Assembly: GCA_014238905.1 (NCBI GenBank)
Contig: JABAAE010000013.1
Location: 62,001-126,000, forward strand
Length of the DNA: 64,000 nt
Direction: 5' to 3'
Source: Planctomycetota bacterium
GTDB lineage: Bacteria > Planctomycetota > Planctomycetia > Pirellulales > Pirellulaceae
In this document: positions 1 through 8,915 of the stretch, piece by piece
How the letters are laid out: every line of letters starts with the position of its first letter
Numbering within the stretch: position 1 is the stretch's first letter
Position numbers and translations under genes: made by a program
Notes under the pieces: model-generated
What the model was told of the DNA's origin: nothing
Seen by the model: only the letters and a program-made list of their open reading frames with translations
The model's database searches: none

Positions 1-391
1 ATGGTGGCGATTTCTTATTATCGTCTGGACCCAAAATAGAATTTGATTTTGCAGCCATGCCGCGAAGTCGAATGCAGCGAAGTCGGTCGAATCTTTACTA
101 CTTGGGAGTTCAACCGGTAAGTGGCTCAAGAGCTTCCCCCCGGGTCTCTAATGGTCTCGCAAGCATGCCGGGCTGTCAGACGTGTGAATGGGTTTGTAGC
201 TTGTCTGTATTAAACTGTATTCCCGTGAAGAACGAATTAGTGCCAACCGTTGGCCAGTGGTTAAAATCGAGGGTTCTGGAAGACTGCGTACCTCCTGGGA
301 TTTTTTTGATTTAAATCAGGGATTTTTTTAATTCAAAACAGGTAATTGTTGAATTGGAGGAAGTCATTCTATAGAACGAATCGATCTCAAG
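1..391. other. Non-coding left edge
   Basis: No gene could be supported here. An open frame of 85 codons on the plus strand (57-314) has no recognisable domain, and its composition is arginine/serine-rich then cysteine-rich, as random frames often are. Bases 1-39 read as a short open frame ending in TAG and could be the tail of a gene that begins outside the window, but 12 codons are too few to judge. The stretch probably holds the promoter of the gene that starts at 476. Confidence 0.4.
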
Positions 392-455
392 CGATCAATC
401 ACGTTCTCGATCAATCACGTTCTCGATCAATCACGTTCTCGATCAATCACGTTCT
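392..455 (+). repeat. 4 x 16-bp tandem repeat in a 5' leader
   Basis: Four perfect copies of CGATCAATCACGTTCT lie head to tail at 392-407, 408-423, 424-439 and 440-455. The array ends 20 bp before the ATG at 476, so it is probably within the transcribed leader or at the promoter of that gene. The period is not a multiple of three. Each unit carries GATC, giving four evenly spaced GATC sites. Confidence 0.95.
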
Positions 456-475
456 CAAACCAAGGCAAAGACGTT

Positions 476-3400
476 ATGTCAAGAATTGGGATTGCACTTT
501 TTTTTACGGCGATGTTGTTGGCATCATTCCAGAGTCCGGCTGATAAGGGACGGGGTCTGCCCAACGGTGAGGTTCAAGTCCATTCAATCGGGGTGGCCGC
601 CTCGAATAATAATCGCCAGCCGGCAGGGGTTGGTTACCCATCTCTAATGAGTCCTCATGCCACGCCGATCGCGTCTATCGGAAAACGGGTCTTCGTAGTC
701 AATACACCGGCCGATACGGTCGATGTAATTGACGCGTCGTCTCGCAGGATTGTTGATCGTATCAGCGTTGGAATTGATCCTGTGGGCATGGCAGTGCGTC
801 CTGACGGCAAGGAATTATGGGTTTCCAACCATGTTTCTGATTCGGTAAGCGTGATTGACATCGAATTGGGCAGTCCAACCTGCCTGACGGTAGTTGCTAC
901 GGTTCAGGACCTGGACCCAAAAACCCGTGCAACCCGATTTGACGAACCTGTTGGTATTGCGTTTGCCAGTAACGAGAAAGCCTACGTGGCCCTTTCTTCT
1001 GAAAATGAAATAGCCGTCGTCAATGTCATGACTCGAAAAGTAGAAAAAAAACTTTCGATCACCGCTCAGGATCCTCGAGCAATTACTGTGCGTGGTGATC
1101 GACTCTATGTGATTCCGTTTGAGTCCAACAATAAGACCCAGCTGTCTGGGGGAAAAGCTGCCGATATTGATGGCGATCTGGTTACCTTTGATGCTTGGGA
1201 TCATTCGATTGCCAACAACAATGTTTTGTCTTTGGGGCATGTTGTTGACATCGTCAAAAACCCGAAGGTTCCCGATCGAGATTTGTACGTTTTTGACACC
1301 AGAACTGATCGGCTCATCGAAACGGTGGATACCCTGGGTACTTTGCTGTACGGATTGACGGTAGATTCCACTGGCCGGGTCTATATCGCTCAGACCGATG
1401 CTCGAAATGATGTCAACGGTCGGTCGGGAACCAAAAAACATGGATTGGCCGAATTAGAAAATCGAGCTTTTCTGAACCAAATCACGGCGATTCAGTTCCA
1501 GGACGACACTCCGCAAAAACCGGAATTCATCGATCTCGAACCACTTCCGCCACTGCATCCCGGGCCGGGTGAAGCGTTTGCCACTCCGTTTGCCATTGAG
1601 GTCAGTGATGATGATTCGACCCTCGTTGTAACGGCTGCCGGATCCGACAAACTGCTGACAGTTGATCCTGTTGGTGGTGAAGTGCTTGGCGAGGTCAAGG
1701 TAGATGCGGTGCCCCGCGGCATCGCATTGGAGTCCACTGCTGAGGGGAAGCCTTCCCAGGCCTGGGTCCTGAACTCGATTGCCAATACTGTCTCTTTGGT
1801 GGATCTCTCCAATACCGTCTCACCGAAATTGGTGACGTCGATCTCTTTGGAAGATCCCACCCACGCAGCCTTCAAACGGGGACGCATAGCATTTAATACC
1901 GCTGCTGCGTCAACAACCGGGACGTTTTCCTGTGCAAGCTGTCATCCTGATGGCCACACCGATCAGTTACTTTGGGTTTTGAAGACACCGATTGTGACTG
2001 GTGGCAAACAAATCATGCCCCGATCGACGATGCCGATTCGCGGACTGCGTGATACAGCACCCTATCACTGGGATGGCGTTCCGGGAGATCCCTACGGCGG
2101 GAACAATAGCGCCAACATCTATGGCCACGTGAAGCCCAATAGCAGGGTCGACCAACCAGAAAGCAGCACTCGACATCTCATCGATGGCGGTTTGGCCTCG
2201 ACGATGAGCCAAGTGGGAGATTCCAGCAAAAACGACGAAGGGAAAGCCGGTTTGCTGTCTGCGGTCGACCGTGATGATATGGCGAAGTTCCTGCTCAACG
2301 TGATGTTTCCGCCGGCTCAACGCCGCTCTTATACCGATCAACTCTCCTCAAAAGCGCGGGCTGGTTTCGAGCTTTTTCATGTCAAAGGTGACCTGGATGG
2401 CAAGCCACGGCCCAATGTTTGTGGCGATTGTCACCGCATGCCATTTTTGGTTAGCACCAATACTCCCGGCACGGGAATGGATGCACCGACGTGGCGCGGC
2501 GCGTACGACCGGTGGCTTATTCTGCCTCAGGGACGTTTGAACATTATTGATTTCGGGTTCTTTCATCGAATCGCGGAAAAAGGAATTCCAGAACAGAAGA
2601 TGTGGCAGTTTTCCTGGGGAGGTCGCCGCCGTTTTGATCCCGTATGGGAAATGGTCTTGGAAGGAAGCACCGGATTTTCGGGTTCGTTTGGTCGTCAGGT
2701 AACACTCACCGAGCAAACCGCCCAAGAGAAATGGAAAGACGATTTGCTGGACGCTCTGGAAGTTTCGGCTGCCGAGGGAAGCGTCGTGCTGCAAACAGAA
2801 GGCTTGTTTATCCACGATGCGGCTTCCACGGCCGTCACGATGCAGTTTCAAGTGGAGGATGACAAAGGGGTTTATGTTGAACTGAATGGTGGGCTTAAGT
2901 CCTACAGCCGGGATGAATTGGTTGCCGCGGCTGCGAAAGGAGATTTTATTGGAACCTTTACTGCCAGGCATGGCATCCATGCGGACCTGGAAAGCCCTCA
3001 GCCTGCTGTATGGACTCGAGGATCCCTACAGCGGCAGGCAGGCCGTCAGATCTTCCCCATTCTTTACGGCGATCAAACCACCATGAAATTAAGTGGCCGG
3101 CACTTTACCGAAGATGCCCGCCTGGTGGTCGACGGAAGACGGACCAGTGGATCGATTCAGCTCGAGGATGGAGAAAAAGTATCCATCAAGCTTGATTCAT
3201 TGCCTGACACTGGGATGCATTTCCTGCAGGTTCAAAATCCAAACGGACTTTTTAGTAACGACTTCATTTTCTACGTGGCTGAAAATCGGGAGAAATCCAA
3301 GCAGCTGAGGCTGGAAATGGATCCTTCGAGATCAAGTGCGGCCTTGTTTGACGCTATTTCCAGAGGAGATCTAGCGGCTACCAAAAGACTTGTTGGAATC

Positions 3401-3796
3401 GGGGCTTCATTGAGGACCCGTCGATCGGAAGATGGCATGACACCGATGAGTACTGCCATTTACCATGGAAAAAATGAGATCGCAAAATACTTACGCAAAA
3501 AAGGTGCGTCGATTTCTCGGAGTAATCGTGACGGTAATACGCCGCTTCACATTGCCGCGTTTTTGTGTCGCGAGGAAATGGTGGAATGGCTTTTGGAATT
3601 AGGAGCTTCGGTCGAGAAAAAGAACTCTCAGGGAGAGTCGGTCATCGATGTGGTGTCGGGTGCCTGGAGTTCTGAATTGATGCGGTTCTATAAGTTATTA
3701 AGCGACCGGTCGAAATTGGAACTCGATCTGGGTGATTTGAAAGAGAGCCGGCCATTGATCGCGGAAATCCTGAGGACTCGGATTTCGAAAAAATAG
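476..3796 (+). CDS. Secreted beta-propeller / dihaem cytochrome c / ankyrin fusion
   Basis: A protein of 1106 residues with a short hydrophobic export signal (residues 4-17). Residues about 60-470 carry YVTN-type beta-propeller repeats (phrases such as VFVVNTPADTVDVID and LWVSNHVSDSVSVID). Two haem-binding motifs follow, CASCH at 486 and CGDCH at 649, in a region resembling dihaem cytochrome c peroxidase/MauG proteins. Residues about 855-938 look like an IPT/TIG immunoglobulin fold, and residues about 955-1080 hold two to three ankyrin repeats (GNTPLHIAA). The likely role is periplasmic or surface electron transfer with protein-binding modules; the substrate is unknown. The ATG at 476 is chosen because it starts the export signal and has AAGG 12 bases upstream. 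The gene stands alone and converges on an aldo-keto reductase. Confidence 0.85.
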   Translation: MSRIGIALFFTAMLLASFQSPADKGRGLPNGEVQVHSIGVAASNNNRQPAGVGYPSLMSPHATPIASIGKRVFVVNTPADTVDVIDASSRRIVDRISVGIDPVGMAVRPDGKELWVSNHVSDSVSVIDIELGSPTCLTVVATVQDLDPKTRATRFDEPVGIAFASNEKAYVALSSENEIAVVNVMTRKVEKKLSITAQDPRAITVRGDRLYVIPFESNNKTQLSGGKAADIDGDLVTFDAWDHSIANNNVLSLGHVVDIVKNPKVPDRDLYVFDTRTDRLIETVDTLGTLLYGLTVDSTGRVYIAQTDARNDVNGRSGTKKHGLAELENRAFLNQITAIQFQDDTPQKPEFIDLEPLPPLHPGPGEAFATPFAIEVSDDDSTLVVTAAGSDKLLTVDPVGGEVLGEVKVDAVPRGIALESTAEGKPSQAWVLNSIANTVSLVDLSNTVSPKLVTSISLEDPTHAAFKRGRIAFNTAAASTTGTFSCASCHPDGHTDQLLWVLKTPIVTGGKQIMPRSTMPIRGLRDTAPYHWDGVPGDPYGGNNSANIYGHVKPNSRVDQPESSTRHLIDGGLASTMSQVGDSSKNDEGKAGLLSAVDRDDMAKFLLNVMFPPAQRRSYTDQLSSKARAGFELFHVKGDLDGKPRPNVCGDCHRMPFLVSTNTPGTGMDAPTWRGAYDRWLILPQGRLNIIDFGFFHRIAEKGIPEQKMWQFSWGGRRRFDPVWEMVLEGSTGFSGSFGRQVTLTEQTAQEKWKDDLLDALEVSAAEGSVVLQTEGLFIHDAASTAVTMQFQVEDDKGVYVELNGGLKSYSRDELVAAAAKGDFIGTFTARHGIHADLESPQPAVWTRGSLQRQAGRQIFPILYGDQTTMKLSGRHFTEDARLVVDGRRTSGSIQLEDGEKVSIKLDSLPDTGMHFLQVQNPNGLFSNDFIFYVAENREKSKQLRLEMDPSRSSAALFDAISRGDLAATKRLVGIGASLRTRRSEDGMTPMSTAIYHGKNEIAKYLRKKGASISRSNRDGNTPLHIAAFLCREEMVEWLLELGASVEKKNSQGESVIDVVSGAWSSELMRFYKLLSDRSKLELDLGDLKESRPLIAEILRTRISKK

Positions 3797-3844
3797 TTCA
3801 GGACTCTCTAGCCCGCACTGGGTTCGGCCTGTGGTGATGGATCC

Positions 3845-4630
3845 CTAGGGGATGGAATTCCATAGATTGAGATTTTCAATCAGATGATCTCGAGATGTTG
3901 TTCCAGGAATGACAATGATATTGGGTGATCGCTTGAGCAGCCAGGCCAGTGATTCCCTGGGGGGCAGGGTGGCCCCTTTCTGAAATGGATCCGCTCCCAA
4001 CGGTCCCCAGGGCAAGTAGGCGATCCCCAGGGATTGCGTGTAATCTACCATCGCATCGTCATCGATTTCCGCTGGGTTGTAGCGATTTTGGACCGAGGCG
4101 ATGGAGGTCACCTGCCTGCCGCGATCGAGTTGTTGTCGATTCACGTTTGATAAACCAATCCAACGGATCTTGCCAGCTAAACGAGCTTGTTCCAAAGCAC
4201 CAAGAGAGACTTCAATTGGAATCTGCGGATCAACGCGATGTAATTGGAACAAGTCAATGCAATCCGTTTTCAGGTTGGTAAGTGCGGTATCGACTTGTTT
4301 CAAAAGTGCTTCCGGAGAACCGTCAATGACCGGTTTCCCCGCCTCCGGTTTGTCCACACCTCCCTTGGTGGCAATCAGTAAGTCCGGATGGAATGGAGAG
4401 AGGGCATCACCCAAGAGTCGATCCGCCCATTGAGGACCATAAGCGAAGGCGGAATCGAAAAACTGGACACCCCGGTCCACGGCTGTTTTTAATAAAGAGA
4501 TGCCTTGGTCCCAATCTGGATAGGGTCCAAAATTCCCGGGTTGGCCGGTCAACCTCATGACACCCATTCCAATCCGGTGGACGTCGCGTTGGCCGGCGAA
4601 CGGAAATGTGTTTGACAGGGAATCAGTCAT
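3845..4630 (-). CDS. Aldo/keto reductase family oxidoreductase
   Basis: A 261-residue cytoplasmic protein with the whole AKR pattern: GMGVMRL near the N-terminus, then the catalytic tetrad Asp59, Tyr64 (FFDSAFAYGP), Lys89 (LIATKGG) and His131 (LFQLHRVD), followed by the barrel motifs IGLSNVN and QNRYNP. Family members reduce carbonyls with NADPH, or oxidise sugars and alcohols in reverse; the substrate cannot be read from the sequence. It is somewhat short for the family (often about 300), the missing part being in the C-terminal loops. The gene is convergent with the cytochrome fusion gene and followed in the same direction, 74 bp away, by nothing upstream except the alpha/beta hydrolase gene, so the two might share a transcript. 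The start at 4630 is an ATG. Confidence 0.88.
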   Translation of the reverse strand: MTDSLSNTFPFAGQRDVHRIGMGVMRLTGQPGNFGPYPDWDQGISLLKTAVDRGVQFFDSAFAYGPQWADRLLGDALSPFHPDLLIATKGGVDKPEAGKPVIDGSPEALLKQVDTALTNLKTDCIDLFQLHRVDPQIPIEVSLGALEQARLAGKIRWIGLSNVNRQQLDRGRQVTSIASVQNRYNPAEIDDDAMVDYTQSLGIAYLPWGPLGADPFQKGATLPPRESLAWLLKRSPNIIVIPGTTSRDHLIENLNLWNSIP

Positions 4631-4704
4631 GGGCGTGGTTCAAAAATAGGTCGTTGGATTGTCTATGCCGGAGATCACATATGGGAATCCCCGGCGATCA
4701 AGAG

Positions 4705-5685
4705 TCATTTTCGTTGGAGTGCAGAGGCCTTTGACAGATGGATCTTTAGTAACCACCCAACCGCGGCGGTTGGAATGATCTCGTGTCCGCCGTTGAATAT
4801 CGTTAGCGTCGCATTTCCCGAATGACGTCGAAACAGAGGCTGTTTTTTTCCATAGCTGGAGTCATGGATCGGCTGTTTTAAATCCGCAGGTACGGTCGCT
4901 GTTTTGGTGAAAAAATCGATCTGGTCAGCTGACAGAGCATCCCCGGGCTTGGCTACCTCATTGAATGCTCGCAAGGAATGGCTGATAGGGACGCTTCCGG
5001 TGTGACCATCCTGGATGCCGGTGTGGATGTGTAATTGGACACCCTTGGCGTTCGCCAAAAACGTCAATGGGGATCGGTCGCGATATTGCCGGTCGACCTC
5101 CGGGCTTTTACCGGGAGGACCACCACAGGAAAGATCGATCTCTTTGTAGTATTTTCGATTGTTTGCCTTGCACTGGGAATACCATGACCGAAGATCAGAA
5201 ATGGGAACCCAGGCGGAGACACCGGCCCACAAATCAGGTCGCTTGCCAGCCATCAACAAAGCGGCATGACCACCCCCTGAGGCGCCGACGAGATAAATAG
5301 CAGACGGATCAATCGAGGTCGTTTTTTTTGCGAAGTCGACCGAACTGATAATGTCTGCAATAACCAGTCGGGAGCCGGTCGCCTCGGGCCGCCGATTGGG
5401 GCCCCGGAAATTGGGATGGATATACGCCCATTTATTTTTTTTGCACCACGTTTCGATAGCCTTGTTGTAATTGCTTTGATAGTCTGCCGACCAGGTATGG
5501 AGAGCCACCATCAACGGAACCGGTTTTTGACTGCTTGGTGCGAAGAACATGGCTGGCTGTAGAGTCTGATCGGCCGAGCTTTTATAGGAAATTTCCCTGA
5601 CCTCCTGGGAGGCGAGTGACCCGTCCAGAGCAATGACTGCCGTCAAAAACAAGGCGTTGATGATCAAGGGTAATTTTTTTGTCAT
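4705..5685 (-). CDS. Secreted alpha/beta hydrolase (S9 / esterase-like)
   Basis: A 326-residue protein with an N-terminal signal peptide (MTKK followed by a hydrophobic stretch to about residue 25). The nucleophile elbow is GASGG with Ser136, inside YLVGASGGGHAALL. An oxyanion-type LMVALHTW precedes it, and a likely catalytic His lies in NGGHEIIP near the C-terminus. This is the fold of prolyl-oligopeptidase-like and carbohydrate-ester hydrolases; planctomycetes have many beside sulfatases. Its neighbour across a divergent 252-bp gap is a sulfatase, which supports a role in removing ester groups from polysaccharides, but that is inference. The true substrate is unknown. It lies upstream of the aldo-keto reductase gene in the same direction (74 bp gap). 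Confidence 0.8.
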   Translation of the reverse strand: MTKKLPLIINALFLTAVIALDGSLASQEVREISYKSSADQTLQPAMFFAPSSQKPVPLMVALHTWSADYQSNYNKAIETWCKKNKWAYIHPNFRGPNRRPEATGSRLVIADIISSVDFAKKTTSIDPSAIYLVGASGGGHAALLMAGKRPDLWAGVSAWVPISDLRSWYSQCKANNRKYYKEIDLSCGGPPGKSPEVDRQYRDRSPLTFLANAKGVQLHIHTGIQDGHTGSVPISHSLRAFNEVAKPGDALSADQIDFFTKTATVPADLKQPIHDSSYGKKQPLFRRHSGNATLTIFNGGHEIIPTAAVGWLLKIHLSKASALQRK

Positions 5686-5937
5686 GGTTTGGCAGTGACG
5701 GCTTAAGGAAATGAAACTCTCATCCGTTTCTCGGGATTTGAATGAACCGTCATTTTAGACAATTTACAGACGATCTCATGAAGGACCGACCGCAGTCTAT
5801 TTCGATCTCAAGGTGTCGGTTTCGGGTCCAGTTTAGTATGCGTTGATTCTATCCTTGGAACCAGTGCTCGATGGTTTGGTTTGTTTCTGTGAGGGAAGGC
5901 AATTCGCCCTTGATACGATGTTATACTGAAAAACCCA

Positions 5938-7434
5938 ATGTTGTTTACTGTTACAAGGGCTCATTCATTGAATTTGATTTTTCACAGACTTCTCGTCGTC
6001 GTTGTTATCGTTTTCATTTCAACGGCATCCCTTCTGCGAGCTGAACAACCTAACATCTTGGTGATCTTGGCTGATGACATGGGGTACGGTGACTTGAATT
6101 GTCTCGGTAGCGAGCATTTAAAGACGCCCCATTGTGACGCCCTTCGCGAATCGGGAGTTTTGTGCACTCAAGCTTATGTTGCCAGTCCGGTCTGTTCACC
6201 CAGTCGGGCAGGTCTAATGACGGGTCGGGATCCTCGCCGATTTGGTTACGAAGGTAATTTGAACCAATCGGCGGAAAAGTATGCGACGCGGCCGGAGTTG
6301 CTCGGTTTACCATCGGGTGAATGGACGTTGGGCGACCATCTTAAAGCTAGTGGGTATTCAACCTCATTGATAGGCAAATGGCATTTGGGAACTCAAGATC
6401 GCTTTCATCCCAATCAAAGGGGGTTTGACTATTTTTGTGGGATGTTGGTTGGGAGCCACGGTTATTTTCCTGACCGGAACTCTAATAGGTTGGAACGTAA
6501 CGGGAGGCCCTTACGCGATTTTTCGAGTTCGTATCTGACCGATTTCTTCACCGATGAAGCGATCAAGTGGATTGATGGGACGACTTCCAGAGATCAAGAA
6601 AAGCCATGGTTTCTTTTTCTTTCCTACAACGCGCCTCATGGTCCATTGCAGGCCAAACAAGAAGATCTAGAAAGATTTCAGCATATTCAGGATCCCAAGA
6701 GGCAGAAATATGCTGCGATGATGTACGCCCTCGATCGCGGGGTAGGACGAATTGTCAACAAACTGCAGGCTCAAGGAGCCGGTAAAAATACCTTGATCTG
6801 TTTCTTTTCGGATAATGGTGGCGCGACCAATAATGGCAGTTGGAATGGTCCTCTTTCCGGGGTCAAGGGTTGCTTAAAGGAAGGAGGAATCAGGGTGCCG
6901 ATGATTTGGTCATGGCCCGGATCTCTGCCTCCCAAGAGTACCTTCTCTGGTGTAGTTTCCAGCCTCGATCTTCTTCCTACCCTTCTGACTGCTGCAGGTT
7001 CTCAACCGCTTCCGTTGGCAGCAGCAAGGTCTCATGAAGATGGCCGCAACCGTAAACGAATCGTCGCGAAATACGGTGCTTACGATGGCATTGATTTGCT
7101 GCCGCTGCTGACCGGAAAGACATCTCCTGCAGCCCGGCGTTTGTTTTGGAGGCTACAGGGCCAAACGGCGGTTTTGGATTTCAGTGGAAATCAGAATGAC
7201 AAGTTGATTGTACTTTCCCATCGCCCTGCGCAGCTATTCCGTCCACAAGCGGATCCTGGTGAACGCGAAGATCTCGCTCATCAATCGGAGTCCAGAACTG
7301 GAGAACTTTTCACGATGATTGGTGAATGGGAGGCGATGCTTCCAACGGTCCCCCTTTGGGGGTCTTCCCCTTTTTGGGCTGGACAATCGTCCAAAAATTA
7401 CGATACATGGCCGGTACGATCTGAGCCGCATTGA
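5938..7434 (+). CDS. Secreted sulfatase (formylglycine-dependent arylsulfatase family)
   Basis: A 498-residue protein with a membrane-spanning export signal (about residues 13-35). The N-terminal metal site is clear in ILADDMGYGD (Asp46, Asp47), and the sulfatase signature is C86-S-P-S-R90, where Cys86 would be matured to formylglycine. The GKWHLG motif and the later SDNGG block complete the active site. Family members hydrolyse sulfate esters of glycans in the periplasm or outside the cell. The substrate is not predictable from these motifs; sulfated algal polysaccharides are the usual planctomycete targets. It is transcribed divergently from the alpha/beta hydrolase gene. Length is normal for the family. 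Confidence 0.93.
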   Translation: MLFTVTRAHSLNLIFHRLLVVVVIVFISTASLLRAEQPNILVILADDMGYGDLNCLGSEHLKTPHCDALRESGVLCTQAYVASPVCSPSRAGLMTGRDPRRFGYEGNLNQSAEKYATRPELLGLPSGEWTLGDHLKASGYSTSLIGKWHLGTQDRFHPNQRGFDYFCGMLVGSHGYFPDRNSNRLERNGRPLRDFSSSYLTDFFTDEAIKWIDGTTSRDQEKPWFLFLSYNAPHGPLQAKQEDLERFQHIQDPKRQKYAAMMYALDRGVGRIVNKLQAQGAGKNTLICFFSDNGGATNNGSWNGPLSGVKGCLKEGGIRVPMIWSWPGSLPPKSTFSGVVSSLDLLPTLLTAAGSQPLPLAAARSHEDGRNRKRIVAKYGAYDGIDLLPLLTGKTSPAARRLFWRLQGQTAVLDFSGNQNDKLIVLSHRPAQLFRPQADPGEREDLAHQSESRTGELFTMIGEWEAMLPTVPLWGSSPFWAGQSSKNYDTWPVRSEPH

Positions 7435-7522
7435 TTCAGAAAAACCTTTGACTCGCATGATACGCCATTATCTCCTCTTGCCCATGGAATATCCTCGCGT
7501 GATCAGCCGAAAGCGGCCGGAG

Positions 7523-8665
7523 CTAGGGATTCAATTCCTCTAGATTCTCTTCCCACATTTCACAAATTTCATCCAGCCAAACTCGAATTTCGTTATCGTA
7601 TTCGCTGGCCAGATCACCCTTGATCAGTTGCCTCAAAAAGGCGGCGGCCCCATCTTTTTTTAGTTCGGCATCTTCTGCACTGGGGAACCGTTGGTCGGGG
7701 TCAGGGGCGATCATCCGACGACAGAAATTGAAGAGCAGTTCGTTCCGCATGACATCAACAGGAAGCAATTCAGGAAGGCGATCGGGCAATGACTGTTTGG
7801 CTTCCAGGAGTTGGTCAAAAGTGGCTTTACGCGGAAAAATCGGTTGACCGGCAAGCAGTTCCACCAGCACATATCCGAGGCTTGCCAAGTCACTGCGGGA
7901 TGTCGAGGCATTTCCGTTGATGACTTCCGGTGCAGCGTAGGTAGGCGTACAGGCCCTCCGCTGGGGCGGGTCGTTGAGTTCATAAGCCGATCCAAGATCA
8001 ATGATCTTTACGGTGCCGGTCCGTTTCAGCATGATGTTCGCCGGTTTGATATCGCCGTGGATGATCCCCTCACGATGCAACGCGGCCAAGGCGGCCAGGC
8101 ATTCCCTGATGATGGTGACAGCGATTCCGGGCTTGATTCGATTTTGATTGTGACCTGAAGTGGCAATCACTTCATTGATATACTTCCACCGTTTTTGGCT
8201 AACGCGATGTTGGGTTTGTTCCAGCAAAATCGGATGTAAAAGCTTCCGCAAGTCAATTCCATCAACCCATTCCATTACAAGCAGACGAATCCCGTCTCGT
8301 TCAATGAAATTCTGGATCCCAATCAGGTTGTCATGCTGAATTCTGGCGACAGCCGATGTGATTTTAGCGATGCGTTTCATTGCATGGTAATAATCCAACG
8401 ATGCCTCAAATCTCTCCGGCGAAAAAATCTTGATGGCAACCGGATGGGTAAAGTCGTCGGCTCCTTTTTGCTCGGAATAATAAACCACACCCTGTCCACC
8501 GGACCCGAGTCGTTTGCGTAAATCGAGGTGGGTAGTCCAGTTAAATCGTTTTGAATCCAGCAGCGAGTCATAGACGTCACATAATTCGTTTCGGTCCTCG
8601 AAATCGAAGAGGTGGTCAAATGTCTCAGTTGGGGAAAGATTTTCCTGATTTCTTGTTGTATGCAT
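7523..8665 (-). CDS. Cytoplasmic Ser/Thr protein kinase, non-RD type
   Basis: A 380-residue Hanks-type kinase without a visible membrane segment. The glycine loop is RLGSGGQGVVY (from residue 52), the ATP-anchoring lysine is Lys79 (VAIKIF), and the catalytic loop is HGDIKPAN (193-200), with Gly in place of the usual Arg, so activation-loop phosphorylation may not be needed. The metal motif is DLG (213-215) instead of DFG. About 40 residues precede the kinase fold and a short acidic tail follows it. It is the last gene of a minus-strand group after a D-2-hydroxyacid dehydrogenase and another kinase (250-bp gap), and converges on the sulfatase gene. Its target is unknown. Confidence 0.9.
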   Translation of the reverse strand: MHTTRNQENLSPTETFDHLFDFEDRNELCDVYDSLLDSKRFNWTTHLDLRKRLGSGGQGVVYYSEQKGADDFTHPVAIKIFSPERFEASLDYYHAMKRIAKITSAVARIQHDNLIGIQNFIERDGIRLLVMEWVDGIDLRKLLHPILLEQTQHRVSQKRWKYINEVIATSGHNQNRIKPGIAVTIIRECLAALAALHREGIIHGDIKPANIMLKRTGTVKIIDLGSAYELNDPPQRRACTPTYAAPEVINGNASTSRSDLASLGYVLVELLAGQPIFPRKATFDQLLEAKQSLPDRLPELLPVDVMRNELLFNFCRRMIAPDPDQRFPSAEDAELKKDGAAAFLRQLIKGDLASEYDNEIRVWLDEICEMWEENLEELNP

Positions 8666-8915
8666 TATCGGTAGTTCATTGTGACAACCAGATGGGAAGT
8701 GATTACTATCGTATTTCCAATGGACACATGAGGTCCAGATCGTTCCGTAGCTCTGGATTTTTTTTCGCTAGTTTTATTCATTGGAGGGTTCTCTGGAGTG
8801 ATAGCATGACGGGGAAGGATTTTGGATCACATGACCGCTGAGCGACTGCTCTGGAAACAACCTTTATCCCCACGATCCGCTCTTTATTCTCGCAATTAGC
8901 CGTTTATCCTCACGT

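Noticed and set aside
57..314. Plus-strand frame of 85 codons at the left edge
   Set aside because: No domain, no convincing ribosome site, mixed Arg/Ser- and Cys-rich composition; looks like a chance frame.
2348..2980. Long minus-strand frame inside the cytochrome fusion gene
   Set aside because: It lies wholly antisense to a gene with clear domains and has no recognisable motif. The same holds for antisense frames at 815-1441, 15660-16256, 31967-32668, 39614-40183 and 57529-58107.
3841..3853. ATCCC-TAG-GGGAT inverted repeat as a terminator
   Set aside because: Only five pairs, no T-run, and it overlaps the stop codon of the aldo-keto reductase.
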